The translations under genes and the position numbers were made by a program. Of a DNA stretch of 64,000 bases, positions 49,119 through 56,307 are shown in pieces. Location: assembly GCF_000717175.1 (NCBI RefSeq), contig NZ_JNYD01000031.1, positions 5,150 to 69,149 of the forward strand. The letters run 5' to 3'. Under the pieces are notes generated by a model. It did not search any database. It had not been told where the DNA came from and worked only from the letters and a program-made list of their open reading frames with translations. This stretch comes from Pseudonocardia autotrophica. GTDB taxonomy: Bacteria; Actinomycetota; Actinomycetes; Mycobacteriales; Pseudonocardiaceae. Numbering within the stretch: the first letter of the stretch is position 1; each line of letters starts with the position of its first letter.

Positions 49119-50671
49119 CGGCACAGCTGTCGCGGCGGTCGGTGCTGGCGGGCGCCGTCGCGCTCCCGCTGCTGGCCGCCTGCGCCCCGATCGGCTCCTC
49201 GGGCGCCTCGCGGCCCGCCGCGGGCCCCGCCGATCCCGGCGCCGTGTTCCGCTACGCCAACACCATCGGCGTGAGCCGCTTCGACCCGCACCGCGCCTCG
49301 TCGAGCACGGACAACACGCTGCTGTTCCTCACCTACGACCGGCTCGTGCACACCGACACCGAGGGCCGGGCCGTCCCGGGGCTCGCGACGGCCTGGCGCG
49401 CCACGGACGACGGACGCACGCTCGAGCTGGACCTGCGCGAAGGCGTGCGGTTCCACGACGGCACGCCCTTCGACGCCGCCGCGGTCAAGGTCAACATCGA
49501 GCGGGCCAAGACCGTGCAGGCCTCCGCGGTCCGGGCCGAGCTCGCGAGCATCGCCGCGGTCGAGGTCGACGGGCCGCTCCGGGTCCGGCTGCGGCTCACC
49601 GCGCCCAACGCCGCCCTGCCGTTGATCCTCTCCGACCGGGCGGGCGCCATGGTCAGCCCGGCGGCGTTCGACAACCCCGACCTCGACCAGGCCCCGGTCG
49701 GCGCGGGTATGTACCGCGTGACCGCCTACCGGCCGGGGGCGAGCGTCACCTACCGGCCTGCGGAGGGCTACTGGGACCCCGACGCCGTACGGGTGGCCGG
49801 GATCGACATGCTGATCTACACCGACGCGGTGACCCGGCTCAACGCCCTGCGCACCGGCGAGATCGACGCCACCGTCCTGTCGCCGGACCAGGTCGCCGAG
49901 GCGCAGGGAGCGGGCATCGCCGTGGCCGCGGGCCGCACGAACAACTTCTACTACCTGCAGCCCAACCGGGCGCGACCCTTCTTCGCGGACGTCCGGGTGC
50001 GCCGCGCCCTCTGGCACGCGGTGGACCGGCAGTCCCTCGTCGACGGGCTCGCCCGCGGCTTCGGCGTGATCGCCGCGCAGCCGGTGCCGGACTGGAGCTT
50101 CGCGCACTCGCCGGACGTCGGACCGGATCCCTACCCCTACGACCCGGCGCTGGCCCGGCGGCTGCTCGCGGAGGCCGGCTACCCGAACGGTTTCAGCTTC
50201 GAGGTCTTCGCGTCCGCGGGCAGCGACCAGGGCAGGCACGCCGAGGCGCTGCAGGACTTCTATGCCGCGGTCGGAATCGACATGCGCATCCGCATCATGG
50301 ACAGCGCGCAGATCGCCGACGTCTTCTTCGTGCGCGAGGAGGGCGACGGCCTGCCGTCCGTGGGCGGCGGCCGGGCGGACCCCGCCCAGACCACCGCCCT
50401 GCGCTACACCGCGGACGGCTTCAACAACCCCGGTGGCGCGGCCCCGCCCGAGTTCGAACGGCTGCAGGCGGAGGTCGTCGCGGCGAGCGACGAGGCGACC
50501 CGGGCCGCGGCCTTCCACCGGATGATGAACGCGGTGGTCGAGCAGGCGCTCGAGGTGATCCTCTACTTCCCCACGCCCCCGATCGCGACCGGCCCGCTCG
50601 TGCTGGACTACCACCCGTTCCTCGCCGACCGGCCCGAGTTCCGCGGGGTGGCCAAGGCGGCCGCCTCCTGA
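49115..50671 (+). CDS. ABC transporter substrate-binding lipoprotein 4 (family 5)
   Basis: A 518-residue paralogue. The signal has SRRSVLAG, a good twin-arginine motif, and lipobox LAAC with Cys23. It shares SRFDPHRASSS, FHDGTPFDAAAVK, GGRADPAQT and the ending RPEFRGVAKAAAS. GTG start overlaps the stop of receptor 3. It is last of the operon, followed after 5 bases by a 40-base inverted repeat that probably terminates transcription. Confidence 0.92.
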   Translation: MTAQLSRRSVLAGAVALPLLAACAPIGSSGASRPAAGPADPGAVFRYANTIGVSRFDPHRASSSTDNTLLFLTYDRLVHTDTEGRAVPGLATAWRATDDGRTLELDLREGVRFHDGTPFDAAAVKVNIERAKTVQASAVRAELASIAAVEVDGPLRVRLRLTAPNAALPLILSDRAGAMVSPAAFDNPDLDQAPVGAGMYRVTAYRPGASVTYRPAEGYWDPDAVRVAGIDMLIYTDAVTRLNALRTGEIDATVLSPDQVAEAQGAGIAVAAGRTNNFYYLQPNRARPFFADVRVRRALWHAVDRQSLVDGLARGFGVIAAQPVPDWSFAHSPDVGPDPYPYDPALARRLLAEAGYPNGFSFEVFASAGSDQGRHAEALQDFYAAVGIDMRIRIMDSAQIADVFFVREEGDGLPSVGGGRADPAQTTALRYTADGFNNPGGAAPPEFERLQAEVVAASDEATRAAAFHRMMNAVVEQALEVILYFPTPPIATGPLVLDYHPFLADRPEFRGVAKAAAS

Positions 50672-50676
50672 TCGTC

Positions 50677-50716
50677 GTGAGTGGCGATAGTCGCTATGGC
50701 GACTATCGCCACTCAC
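50677..50716. repeat. 40-base inverted repeat, copy 4
   Basis: A perfect palindrome with the same 18-base arms as copy 3 and loop TATG, between the convergent fourth receptor gene and a GNAT gene. Identical arms at two loci 10.5 kb apart, with different loops, imply a dispersed repeat family. Confidence 0.87.
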
Positions 50717-50720
50717 GGGG

Positions 50721-51338
50721 TCAGGTCGGGCGGGGGTCGCGCCACATGGGCCAGAGGGGTGGGCTGTCGGCGACCGAGATCGGGGTGGCGGCGACGAAGC
50801 CCTGCCGCTCGTAGAGGGCCTTGCTGCGGGCGCTCGTCGCCTCCAGGTAGGCCGGATGGCCGGCGCGGTCGGCCCGGGCGAGGACGGGCGCCATGGTCGC
50901 GCTGCCGATGCCGAGGCCCTGCCGGCCCGGCCGGACGCCGACGAACCACAGGTACTCGTGGGGCTCGTGCGGGTGGTGTTCCTCCATCACGGTCATCAGC
51001 GCGAGAAGCCGTTCGGCGTCGGCACCGGCGCGTTCCGCGAGCGCGCCCCCGAACGCCTCGCCCTCCTCGTCGGACATCGGGGCGCTGCCGTGCGGCACCC
51101 ACAGGGCGGCGCCGGCGACGTCCGGTCCGGCGGCCCAGGTGTCGTCGTGCTGCGCGAGCACCTCGACGGCGAGGTCGAAGAAGAACTGCGTCCGGTCCGC
51201 CCGCTCGACCGGGTCCGGGTGGATCCAGGCGAAGACGGGATCGTCCCGGAACGCTGCGGCGAGCGTCGCGGCCACGGCGGCGCGCTCGCCCTCCCCTGCG
51301 CGGCGGACGTGGAGGGTGTCGGGCTGGACGGTCGTCAT
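50721..51338 (-). CDS. GNAT-family N-acetyltransferase
   Basis: A 205-residue acetyltransferase: HVRRAGEGERAAVAATLAAAF, DDPVFAWIHPD, then the acetyl-CoA loop VGVRPGRQGLGIGSATMAPV and YLEATSARSKALYERQGF. The layout resembles the group acting on small molecules or antibiotics (similar to Streptomyces resistance-type GNATs), but no substrate is clear. The ATG at 51338 has GGGAGAC upstream. It stands alone between two inverted-repeat regions. Confidence 0.85.
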   Translation of the reverse strand: MTTVQPDTLHVRRAGEGERAAVAATLAAAFRDDPVFAWIHPDPVERADRTQFFFDLAVEVLAQHDDTWAAGPDVAGAALWVPHGSAPMSDEEGEAFGGALAERAGADAERLLALMTVMEEHHPHEPHEYLWFVGVRPGRQGLGIGSATMAPVLARADRAGHPAYLEATSARSKALYERQGFVAATPISVADSPPLWPMWRDPRPT

Positions 51339-51393
51339 CGGGTCTCCCCCGGCTCGGTGAGTGGGTCGGCGACGACGGTCCACGCGACCGGTG

Positions 51394-51684
51394 TCAGGCC
51401 CCTGTCGGCCCGCTGTCGGTCGAGCTGTCGGCCGCGCTGTCGGCCGCGTGCCAGCCGACGCGGCGCACGCTCGTGCCGGGGCGGGCGTACTCGTGGAAGA
51501 GCACGTCGAGGTGGTCGGCGAGGGACTCCGCGGGCGCCTCCGGCGGGAGCCGCACGTCCTCGGCGGGGCGCCGGCGGCCCTCGCCCACGTAGGAGGCGAC
51601 CCACCGCCCGTCCCGCCGCTCGACCTCGATCACGGCGCGGCCGTACACGTCGAACCGCAGCCGGCCGCCGTCCGGTGTATCCAT
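51394..51684 (-). CDS. Small conserved protein, unknown
   Basis: A 96-residue protein. The first 75 residues (LRFDVYGRAVIEVERRDGRW, then GEGRRRPAEDVRLPPEAPA, LADHLDVLFHEYARPG) look like a compact, conserved domain, possibly DUF7661, which I recall having a similar FHEYARPG ending. A Ser/Asp-rich tail follows. ATG start with only a weak purine stretch upstream. No function can be assigned, and no operon link to its neighbours is obvious. Confidence 0.65.
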   Translation of the reverse strand: MDTPDGGRLRFDVYGRAVIEVERRDGRWVASYVGEGRRRPAEDVRLPPEAPAESLADHLDVLFHEYARPGTSVRRVGWHAADSAADSSTDSGPTGA

Positions 51685-51728
51685 GTCGGGCAGTGTCGCG
51701 GGTCAAACCACCAGGCGTGGGCGGATGA

Positions 51729-51772
51729 CGAGCGGCGCTCCGCTCACCAGGTGTGAGCGAGAGCGCCGTTCG
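51729..51772. terminator. Hairpin after the SMP-30/ligase/crotonase/kinase operon
   Basis: The arms CGAGCGGCGCTCCGCTCACC and GGTGTGAGCGAGAGCGCCGTTCG pair with small bulges. It immediately follows the phosphotransferase stop on the minus strand and shares CGAACGGCGCTCTCGCTC with the hairpin at 40073. Confidence 0.65.
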
Positions 51773-51773
51773 C

Positions 51774-52823
51774 TCACCCCAATCCGGCCGCGACCAGCGC
51801 CTCCTTCGCAGACTCGCCGAGCAGCCGGCCGGTGGCGACGCGGGCGCGGACCTGGTCCGCGTAGCCGTCGTCGGCCATCACGCCCGCGAGGTAGCGGGCC
51901 TGCACGCCGGCGAGGATGCACGCCGAGCGCCAGCGGTTGAAGGCGATCCAGTAGGGCAGGTCGGACACGTCCCGGCCGGTGGTCCGGGCGTAGCGGTCGA
52001 CCAGCTCGTCCCGCGTCGGGAAGCCGGGGACCGTGGTGGGCCCCGGGTCGGCGCCCTCGGGCAGCTCGTCGCCGGGTTCCTGCCACAGCGAGACCAGGTA
52101 GCCGAGGTCGGCCATCGGGTCGCCGAGGGTGGACAGCTCCCAGTCGAAGACCGCCCGGACCGTCCCGTCCGGGCCGAAGGTCATGTTCCCGGGCCGGAAG
52201 TCGCCGTGCACGATGCCGCGGGTCTGCGGCGGGACGTGCGCGGCGAGCGCGGCGTGGATCTCGTCGAGCAGCGCCAGCTCGGCGCCCTCGACCCCGGAGT
52301 TGCGGATCTGCTGGTGCCAGCGTGCGAGCTGGCGCTCGGCGAACCCCTTCCGCGAGCCCTCCAGCCCGACCGCGTCGGGATCCAGGGCGTGCAGCGCCGC
52401 CAGCACCTCGACGACGTGCTCACCCGCCCGGGCGCGCGCCGCGGGCGCCAGCGACTCCGCGGCCGCGGGGTCGGCGAGGACGGTGCCCTCCACGAAGTCC
52501 ATGACGTAGAACTCCGCGCCGGTGACCGCCGGATCGGCGCAGTACGCGCGCGGCGGCGCCACCGGGACCGCGGTGGGCGCCATCGCGGAGATGAACCGCC
52601 ACTCCCGGCTCATGTCGTGCGCGGTGCTGAGCACGCCTCCGAGGGGTGGGCGGCGCAGCGCGTAGGCGTGTCCCGCGGCGTCGTCGATCCGGTAGGTCAG
52701 GTTGGACCGCCCGCCCGCGACCAACGTGAACCGTGCCGGGCCGGCGAACCCGTCGACCTGCCCGGCCAGCCATGCCTCGACGGCTGCCGCGTCGAGGCCG
52801 GCCATCGTCGTCGAACTCGTCAT
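51774..52823 (-). CDS. APH-family phosphotransferase, acyl-CoA-associated
   Basis: A 349-residue kinase-like protein of the aminoglycoside-phosphotransferase fold. The nucleotide region is LVAGGRSNLTYRI, the catalytic loop is VHGDFRPGN with Asp207, and the metal loop is FDWELSTLGDP. This is the group found fused to the dehydrogenase in human ACAD10/11 and separate as LvaA in Pseudomonas, which phosphorylate 4-hydroxyacyl-CoAs. It is last of a four-gene operon with 4-base overlaps (SMP-30, ligase, crotonase, kinase), so a role on an acyl-CoA rather than in antibiotic resistance is favoured. Confidence 0.88.
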   Translation of the reverse strand: MTSSTTMAGLDAAAVEAWLAGQVDGFAGPARFTLVAGGRSNLTYRIDDAAGHAYALRRPPLGGVLSTAHDMSREWRFISAMAPTAVPVAPPRAYCADPAVTGAEFYVMDFVEGTVLADPAAAESLAPAARARAGEHVVEVLAALHALDPDAVGLEGSRKGFAERQLARWHQQIRNSGVEGAELALLDEIHAALAAHVPPQTRGIVHGDFRPGNMTFGPDGTVRAVFDWELSTLGDPMADLGYLVSLWQEPGDELPEGADPGPTTVPGFPTRDELVDRYARTTGRDVSDLPYWIAFNRWRSACILAGVQARYLAGVMADDGYADQVRARVATGRLLGESAKEALVAAGLG

Positions 52824-53611
52824 CGCCCCACGTACCTCGGCTCCCGCTTCTCCAGGAAGGACCGCACGCCCTCGCGGTGGTCCTCGGTGGCGAACAGCTC
52901 GCCCAGCCGCGTGTTGACCCAGCGGCCCAGGTCGGACCAGTCCGGGTCGAGCGCCTCCCGCAGCCCCGCCTTCAGCGCGCCGACGGCCAGCGGCGGGTTC
53001 GCCGCGATCCGCCCGGCCAGCTCCAGCGCGGTGGGCAGCAGCTGCTCGTCGTCGACGACGCGCCCGACCAGCCCGATCCGGCCGGCCTCCTCGGCGTCGA
53101 TGATCTCGCCGGTGAACAGCAGTTCCGCCGCCTTCTCCCGGCCGACGAGCTGGGCGAGCCGCGCGATGCCGGCGACGTCGCTGCACAGCCCGCGCTTGAC
53201 GAACAGCTCGCCGAACTTCGCGCGCCGCGCCGCGACCCGGAAGTCCGCCATCAGCGCCAGCTCCATGCCCCAGCCGACCGCCGCGCCGTTGACGGCGGCG
53301 ATCACCGGGACGTTCGACGTGAGCAGCGCGCCGGCCGCGGGGGTCAGCCGCGGGGCGGGCCGGGGTGGGCGCTTCTCCGGGTCGCCCCCGCCCATCAGCT
53401 CGCGGACGTCGTCGCCCGAGCAGAAGGAGCGGCCCTCGCCGGTGATCACCAGGACCCGGGCGGTGGTGGTGCGGACGAGGTCCTCCAGCTCGTCGTACGT
53501 CCTGCGGCGCAGGGCGTTGTGCACCTCCGGCCGGGCGATCGTGAGCACGCCGACGTGCCCGTCCTCCTCGTACCGGATGTCGGTGAGCGCCGTCCCCGGG
53601 CTCGCGGTCAT
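52820..53611 (-). CDS. Enoyl-CoA hydratase/isomerase family protein
   Basis: A 263-residue crotonase: GEGRSFCSGDDVRELMGGGD, VNGAAVGWGMELALMADFRVA and FVKRGLCSDVAGIARLAQLVG. Asp replaces the usual Glu in the active-site loop. The segment RFRVAARRAKFGELF aligns with family CoA-site helices. It is coupled by four-base overlaps to the ligase upstream and the kinase downstream, so it likely acts on the CoA ester made by that ligase. Confidence 0.9.
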   Translation of the reverse strand: MTASPGTALTDIRYEEDGHVGVLTIARPEVHNALRRRTYDELEDLVRTTTARVLVITGEGRSFCSGDDVRELMGGGDPEKRPPRPAPRLTPAAGALLTSNVPVIAAVNGAAVGWGMELALMADFRVAARRAKFGELFVKRGLCSDVAGIARLAQLVGREKAAELLFTGEIIDAEEAGRIGLVGRVVDDEQLLPTALELAGRIAANPPLAVGALKAGLREALDPDWSDLGRWVNTRLGELFATEDHREGVRSFLEKREPRYVGR

Positions 53612-55284
53612 GCCTGCACCTCCGTGCGCAGCTCGCGCTTCAGGACCTTGCCGCTGGGTGTGCGCGGCAGCGGCTCCGCGCGGAACACGACGTGCTCGGG
53701 CACCTTGAACTCGGCCAGCCGCTCGCGGACGTGCTGCTGCAGCTCCGCGGCGGTGACCTCGACCCGGGTGTTGACCACGGCCACGGCCTGCTCGCCGAGC
53801 CGCTCGTGCGGGATCCCGACGATCGCCACGTCGGCCACCGCCGGGTGCTCGAACAGCGCGGCCTCGACCTCCGCGCAGTAGATGTTCTCGCCGCCCCGGA
53901 TGACGACGTCCTTCATCCGGTCCACGACGTACACCCAGCCGTCGCGGAAGAACCCCAGGTCACCGGTGTGGAACCAGCCGTCGGTGAAGGCCGCGGCCGT
54001 GCCCTCGGGGTTGTTCCAGTACCCGCGCACCACGTTGGGCCCGCGGAACCAGAGCTCGCCCACCCCCTCCGGCTCGGCGTCCTCCCCGGTCGCGGGGTCG
54101 ACGACGCGGATGTCGGCGCCCGGGGCGAGCCGGCCGACGCTGTCCGGGTGGGTCACGTAGTCCAGCCCGGTGTTGGAGACGACGGCGCTGGTGGTCTCGG
54201 TGAGCCCGTAGCCGTTCGCCGGGGACACCACCGAGGCGAACTGGGTGTCGATCAGCCCGATGAGGTCCGGCGGGATCGGCGCCCCGCCCATGCTGAGCGC
54301 GGCCAGCGTCTGCAGCCCGCCGCCCTCGCGCGCGGCCTGCTCGACCAGCTGCCGCCCGACCGTCGGCACCCCCGACACACCGGTGAGCGCCTCGCGGCGG
54401 ACCAGCTCGAGCGCCTCGACCGGGTCCCAGCGGTACTGCGTGACGAGCTTCCCGCCGGTCAGCGGGGTGTAGGTCAGGCTGGTGATCCCGGCGATGTGGA
54501 ACAGCGGGAACGTGCACAGCGCGCCCGGCTGCGGCGCCGCCGGGTCCGGCTCCGGCGGGGTCCCGCCGTTCGCGACGATCGCCGCGACCCGGGCGCCGAG
54601 CAGCGTGTTGAGGATGTTCGTGCAGTGGTTGCGGTGCGTCCCGACCGCGCCCTTCGGCTTCCCGGTGGTGCCGGAGGTGTAGAGGATCGTGGCGTCGTCG
54701 TCGGGGTCGATGGTGACGTCGGGGAGCGCGGCGTCGCGGTCCAGCGCGGCCAGCACCTCGGCCCACGGCCGACCCCGGCCTTCGCCCCGGACCTCGATCA
54801 TCGGGAGGTCGATGCCCTCGAGGATCGCCGCCCGCTCCCCGTCCGCCACGACGAGCCGGGCCTCGCAGTTGTCGAGGGCGTAGCGCAGCTCGGGCCCGGT
54901 CCACCAGGCGTTGAGCGGCACGAACACCAGCCCGGACACCGCGCAGGCGTAGAACCAGGGCGCCCACTCCGGGTAGTTCCGCATCGTGACGGCGACCCGG
55001 TCGCCCCGGCGCAGCCCGTACTCGTCGTGCAGCAGGCGGGCCAGCCCGGCGACGGTCCGGGCGTGCTCGGCATAGGTGACGTGCTCGTCCCGGTACACGG
55101 TGAAGACCCGGTCGCCCCAGGTCCGGCCGATCTCGAACAGCTCCCGCAGGGTGTGCGGGCCCCGCTCGTAGACCCGCCACGGAATCCCGCGGACCTCGGT
55201 GTCGACCAGCGCGAACTCCGCCCCGGGCGCGGTGAGGGCGGCGGTGGGCTCGGCCCGCACGCTCCCGCCCGACGTGACCGTCAT
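53608..55284 (-). CDS. AMP-dependent acyl-CoA synthetase 1
   Basis: A 558-residue adenylating ligase. ATP-binding motif ILYTSGTTGKPKGAVGTH, then GYGLTETTSAVV, WFHTGDLGFFRDGWVYVVDR, the hinge MKDVVIRGGENIYCAEVE and the C-terminal catalytic lysine in PRTPSGKVLKREL. It activates a carboxylic acid to its CoA ester; family members act on medium- or long-chain and aromatic acids. The start overlaps the SMP-30 gene by four bases. It is second gene of the operon. Confidence 0.93.
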   Translation of the reverse strand: MTVTSGGSVRAEPTAALTAPGAEFALVDTEVRGIPWRVYERGPHTLRELFEIGRTWGDRVFTVYRDEHVTYAEHARTVAGLARLLHDEYGLRRGDRVAVTMRNYPEWAPWFYACAVSGLVFVPLNAWWTGPELRYALDNCEARLVVADGERAAILEGIDLPMIEVRGEGRGRPWAEVLAALDRDAALPDVTIDPDDDATILYTSGTTGKPKGAVGTHRNHCTNILNTLLGARVAAIVANGGTPPEPDPAAPQPGALCTFPLFHIAGITSLTYTPLTGGKLVTQYRWDPVEALELVRREALTGVSGVPTVGRQLVEQAAREGGGLQTLAALSMGGAPIPPDLIGLIDTQFASVVSPANGYGLTETTSAVVSNTGLDYVTHPDSVGRLAPGADIRVVDPATGEDAEPEGVGELWFRGPNVVRGYWNNPEGTAAAFTDGWFHTGDLGFFRDGWVYVVDRMKDVVIRGGENIYCAEVEAALFEHPAVADVAIVGIPHERLGEQAVAVVNTRVEVTAAELQQHVRERLAEFKVPEHVVFRAEPLPRTPSGKVLKRELRTEVQA

Positions 55285-56243
55285 GCCCGGAACGCCAGGT
55301 CGAGGCCCGGGTGGGGCCATTCCGTCGCGTACAGCTTCCCGCGCCCGGAGGAGGTGATGTAGGCGGTGCGGGAGTCGGCGCCGGCGAAGCAGATGTTCGT
55401 GACGAACGGGTCGGGCTCGGGCACCGGGACCTGCTGCTCGAGCGTGCCGTCCGGCCGGATGATGCTCACCGCGCCGGTGATCAGGGTGGCGACGCAGACG
55501 TTGCCGGCGCCGTCGACGGCCAGCGAGTCGAGCAGCTGGTAGCCGGGGAAGCCGTGCAGCAGGTTCGCCCCGCCCGGTCCGCGCGGCGGGTCGCCGGCCG
55601 GGCCCAGCCGCGCCGGGCCGAGGACCTCCCACTCCCAGACCCGGCCGGTCTGGGTCTCGGCGACGTAGAGCCGGGAGCCGTCCGGGGACAGCCCGACGCC
55701 GTTCGGCGTCATCAGCGGGTGCACGACCTCGGTGATCGACGACCCGTCCGGCAGCGCGTAGCAGAGCCGCCCGACGTCCATCTCCCGGCCGCGGTTCTTG
55801 CCGAGGTCGGTGAACCAGAAGCCGCCCGCGGAGTCGAAGACGATGTCGTTGGGCCCGCGCAGCGGCCGCCCGTCGACCTCCGTGTAGAGGTCCTTCACCT
55901 CGCCGTCGAGCGTGACGCGCTGGATCCGGCCGCCGCTGTAGTCCGCCGGCTGGTGCCCGGGCGCGACGATGCCCTCCGGCCGGTCGTGCCACTCGAAGCC
56001 GCCGTTGTTGCACACGTAGATCGCCCCGTCGGGACCGACGGCGGCGCCGTTCGGGCCGCCGCCCAGCTCGGCGACGACGTCGACCGACCCGTCCGGCCAC
56101 ACCCGTGAGAGCGTGCCGCGGCGGATCTCCACGAGCACCACCGAGCCGTCCGCGAGGGCGATCGGCCCCTCCGGGAAGCGCAGCCCGGAGGCCACCTCGC
56201 GGAGCACGGGAGCGGGGTCGGCAGCGGGGTCGACGCTGACCAT
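55281..56243 (-). CDS. SMP-30/gluconolactonase-family lactonase
   Basis: A 320-residue beta-propeller hydrolase. Metal-site motifs are LRFPEGPIALADGSVVLVEI, GPNGAAVGPDGAIYVCNNGG, RPLRGPNDIVFDSAGGFWFTD and TPNGVGLSPDGSRLYVAET. Family members hydrolyse lactones with a divalent metal. No signal peptide is visible. First gene of the lactonase-ligase-crotonase-kinase operon; AGAACC-rich bases and a GAAGGAGAA ribosome-binding site precede the ATG, and the operator at 56285-56302 lies 42 bases upstream. Confidence 0.9.
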   Translation of the reverse strand: MVSVDPAADPAPVLREVASGLRFPEGPIALADGSVVLVEIRRGTLSRVWPDGSVDVVAELGGGPNGAAVGPDGAIYVCNNGGFEWHDRPEGIVAPGHQPADYSGGRIQRVTLDGEVKDLYTEVDGRPLRGPNDIVFDSAGGFWFTDLGKNRGREMDVGRLCYALPDGSSITEVVHPLMTPNGVGLSPDGSRLYVAETQTGRVWEWEVLGPARLGPAGDPPRGPGGANLLHGFPGYQLLDSLAVDGAGNVCVATLITGAVSIIRPDGTLEQQVPVPEPDPFVTNICFAGADSRTAYITSSGRGKLYATEWPHPGLDLAFRA

Positions 56244-56284
56244 GCGGTTCTCCTTCCGACGCTGGAAGACCGGGAACGAAGCGC

Positions 56285-56302
56285 GCTGAACGAGCGTTCA
56301 GC
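56285..56302. promoter_or_regulatory. Perfect 18-bp operator before the SMP-30 operon
   Basis: GCTGAACGAGCGTTCAGC has 8-base arms and a two-base centre. TAACGT just upstream on the minus strand (56310-56305, overlapping the previous gene's stop) could be the -10 element, placing the site at the start of transcription, as expected for a repressor. Confidence 0.75.
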
Positions 56303-56307
56303 TCACG

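Noticed and set aside
10866..50716. The 40-base inverted repeats as a CRISPR array
   Set aside because: They are single copies kilobases apart without spacers, and they are self-complementary palindromes at gene ends.
51774..52823. Aminoglycoside resistance gene
   Set aside because: The APH fold is shared, but the operon with lactonase, CoA ligase and crotonase, and similarity to the ACAD10/11-type kinases, point to acyl-CoA metabolism.
55178..55205. GGAAT sequence at 55180 as a SigR promoter
   Set aside because: It is inside a coding region, on the wrong strand for the gene, and no GTT follows at 18-19 bases.
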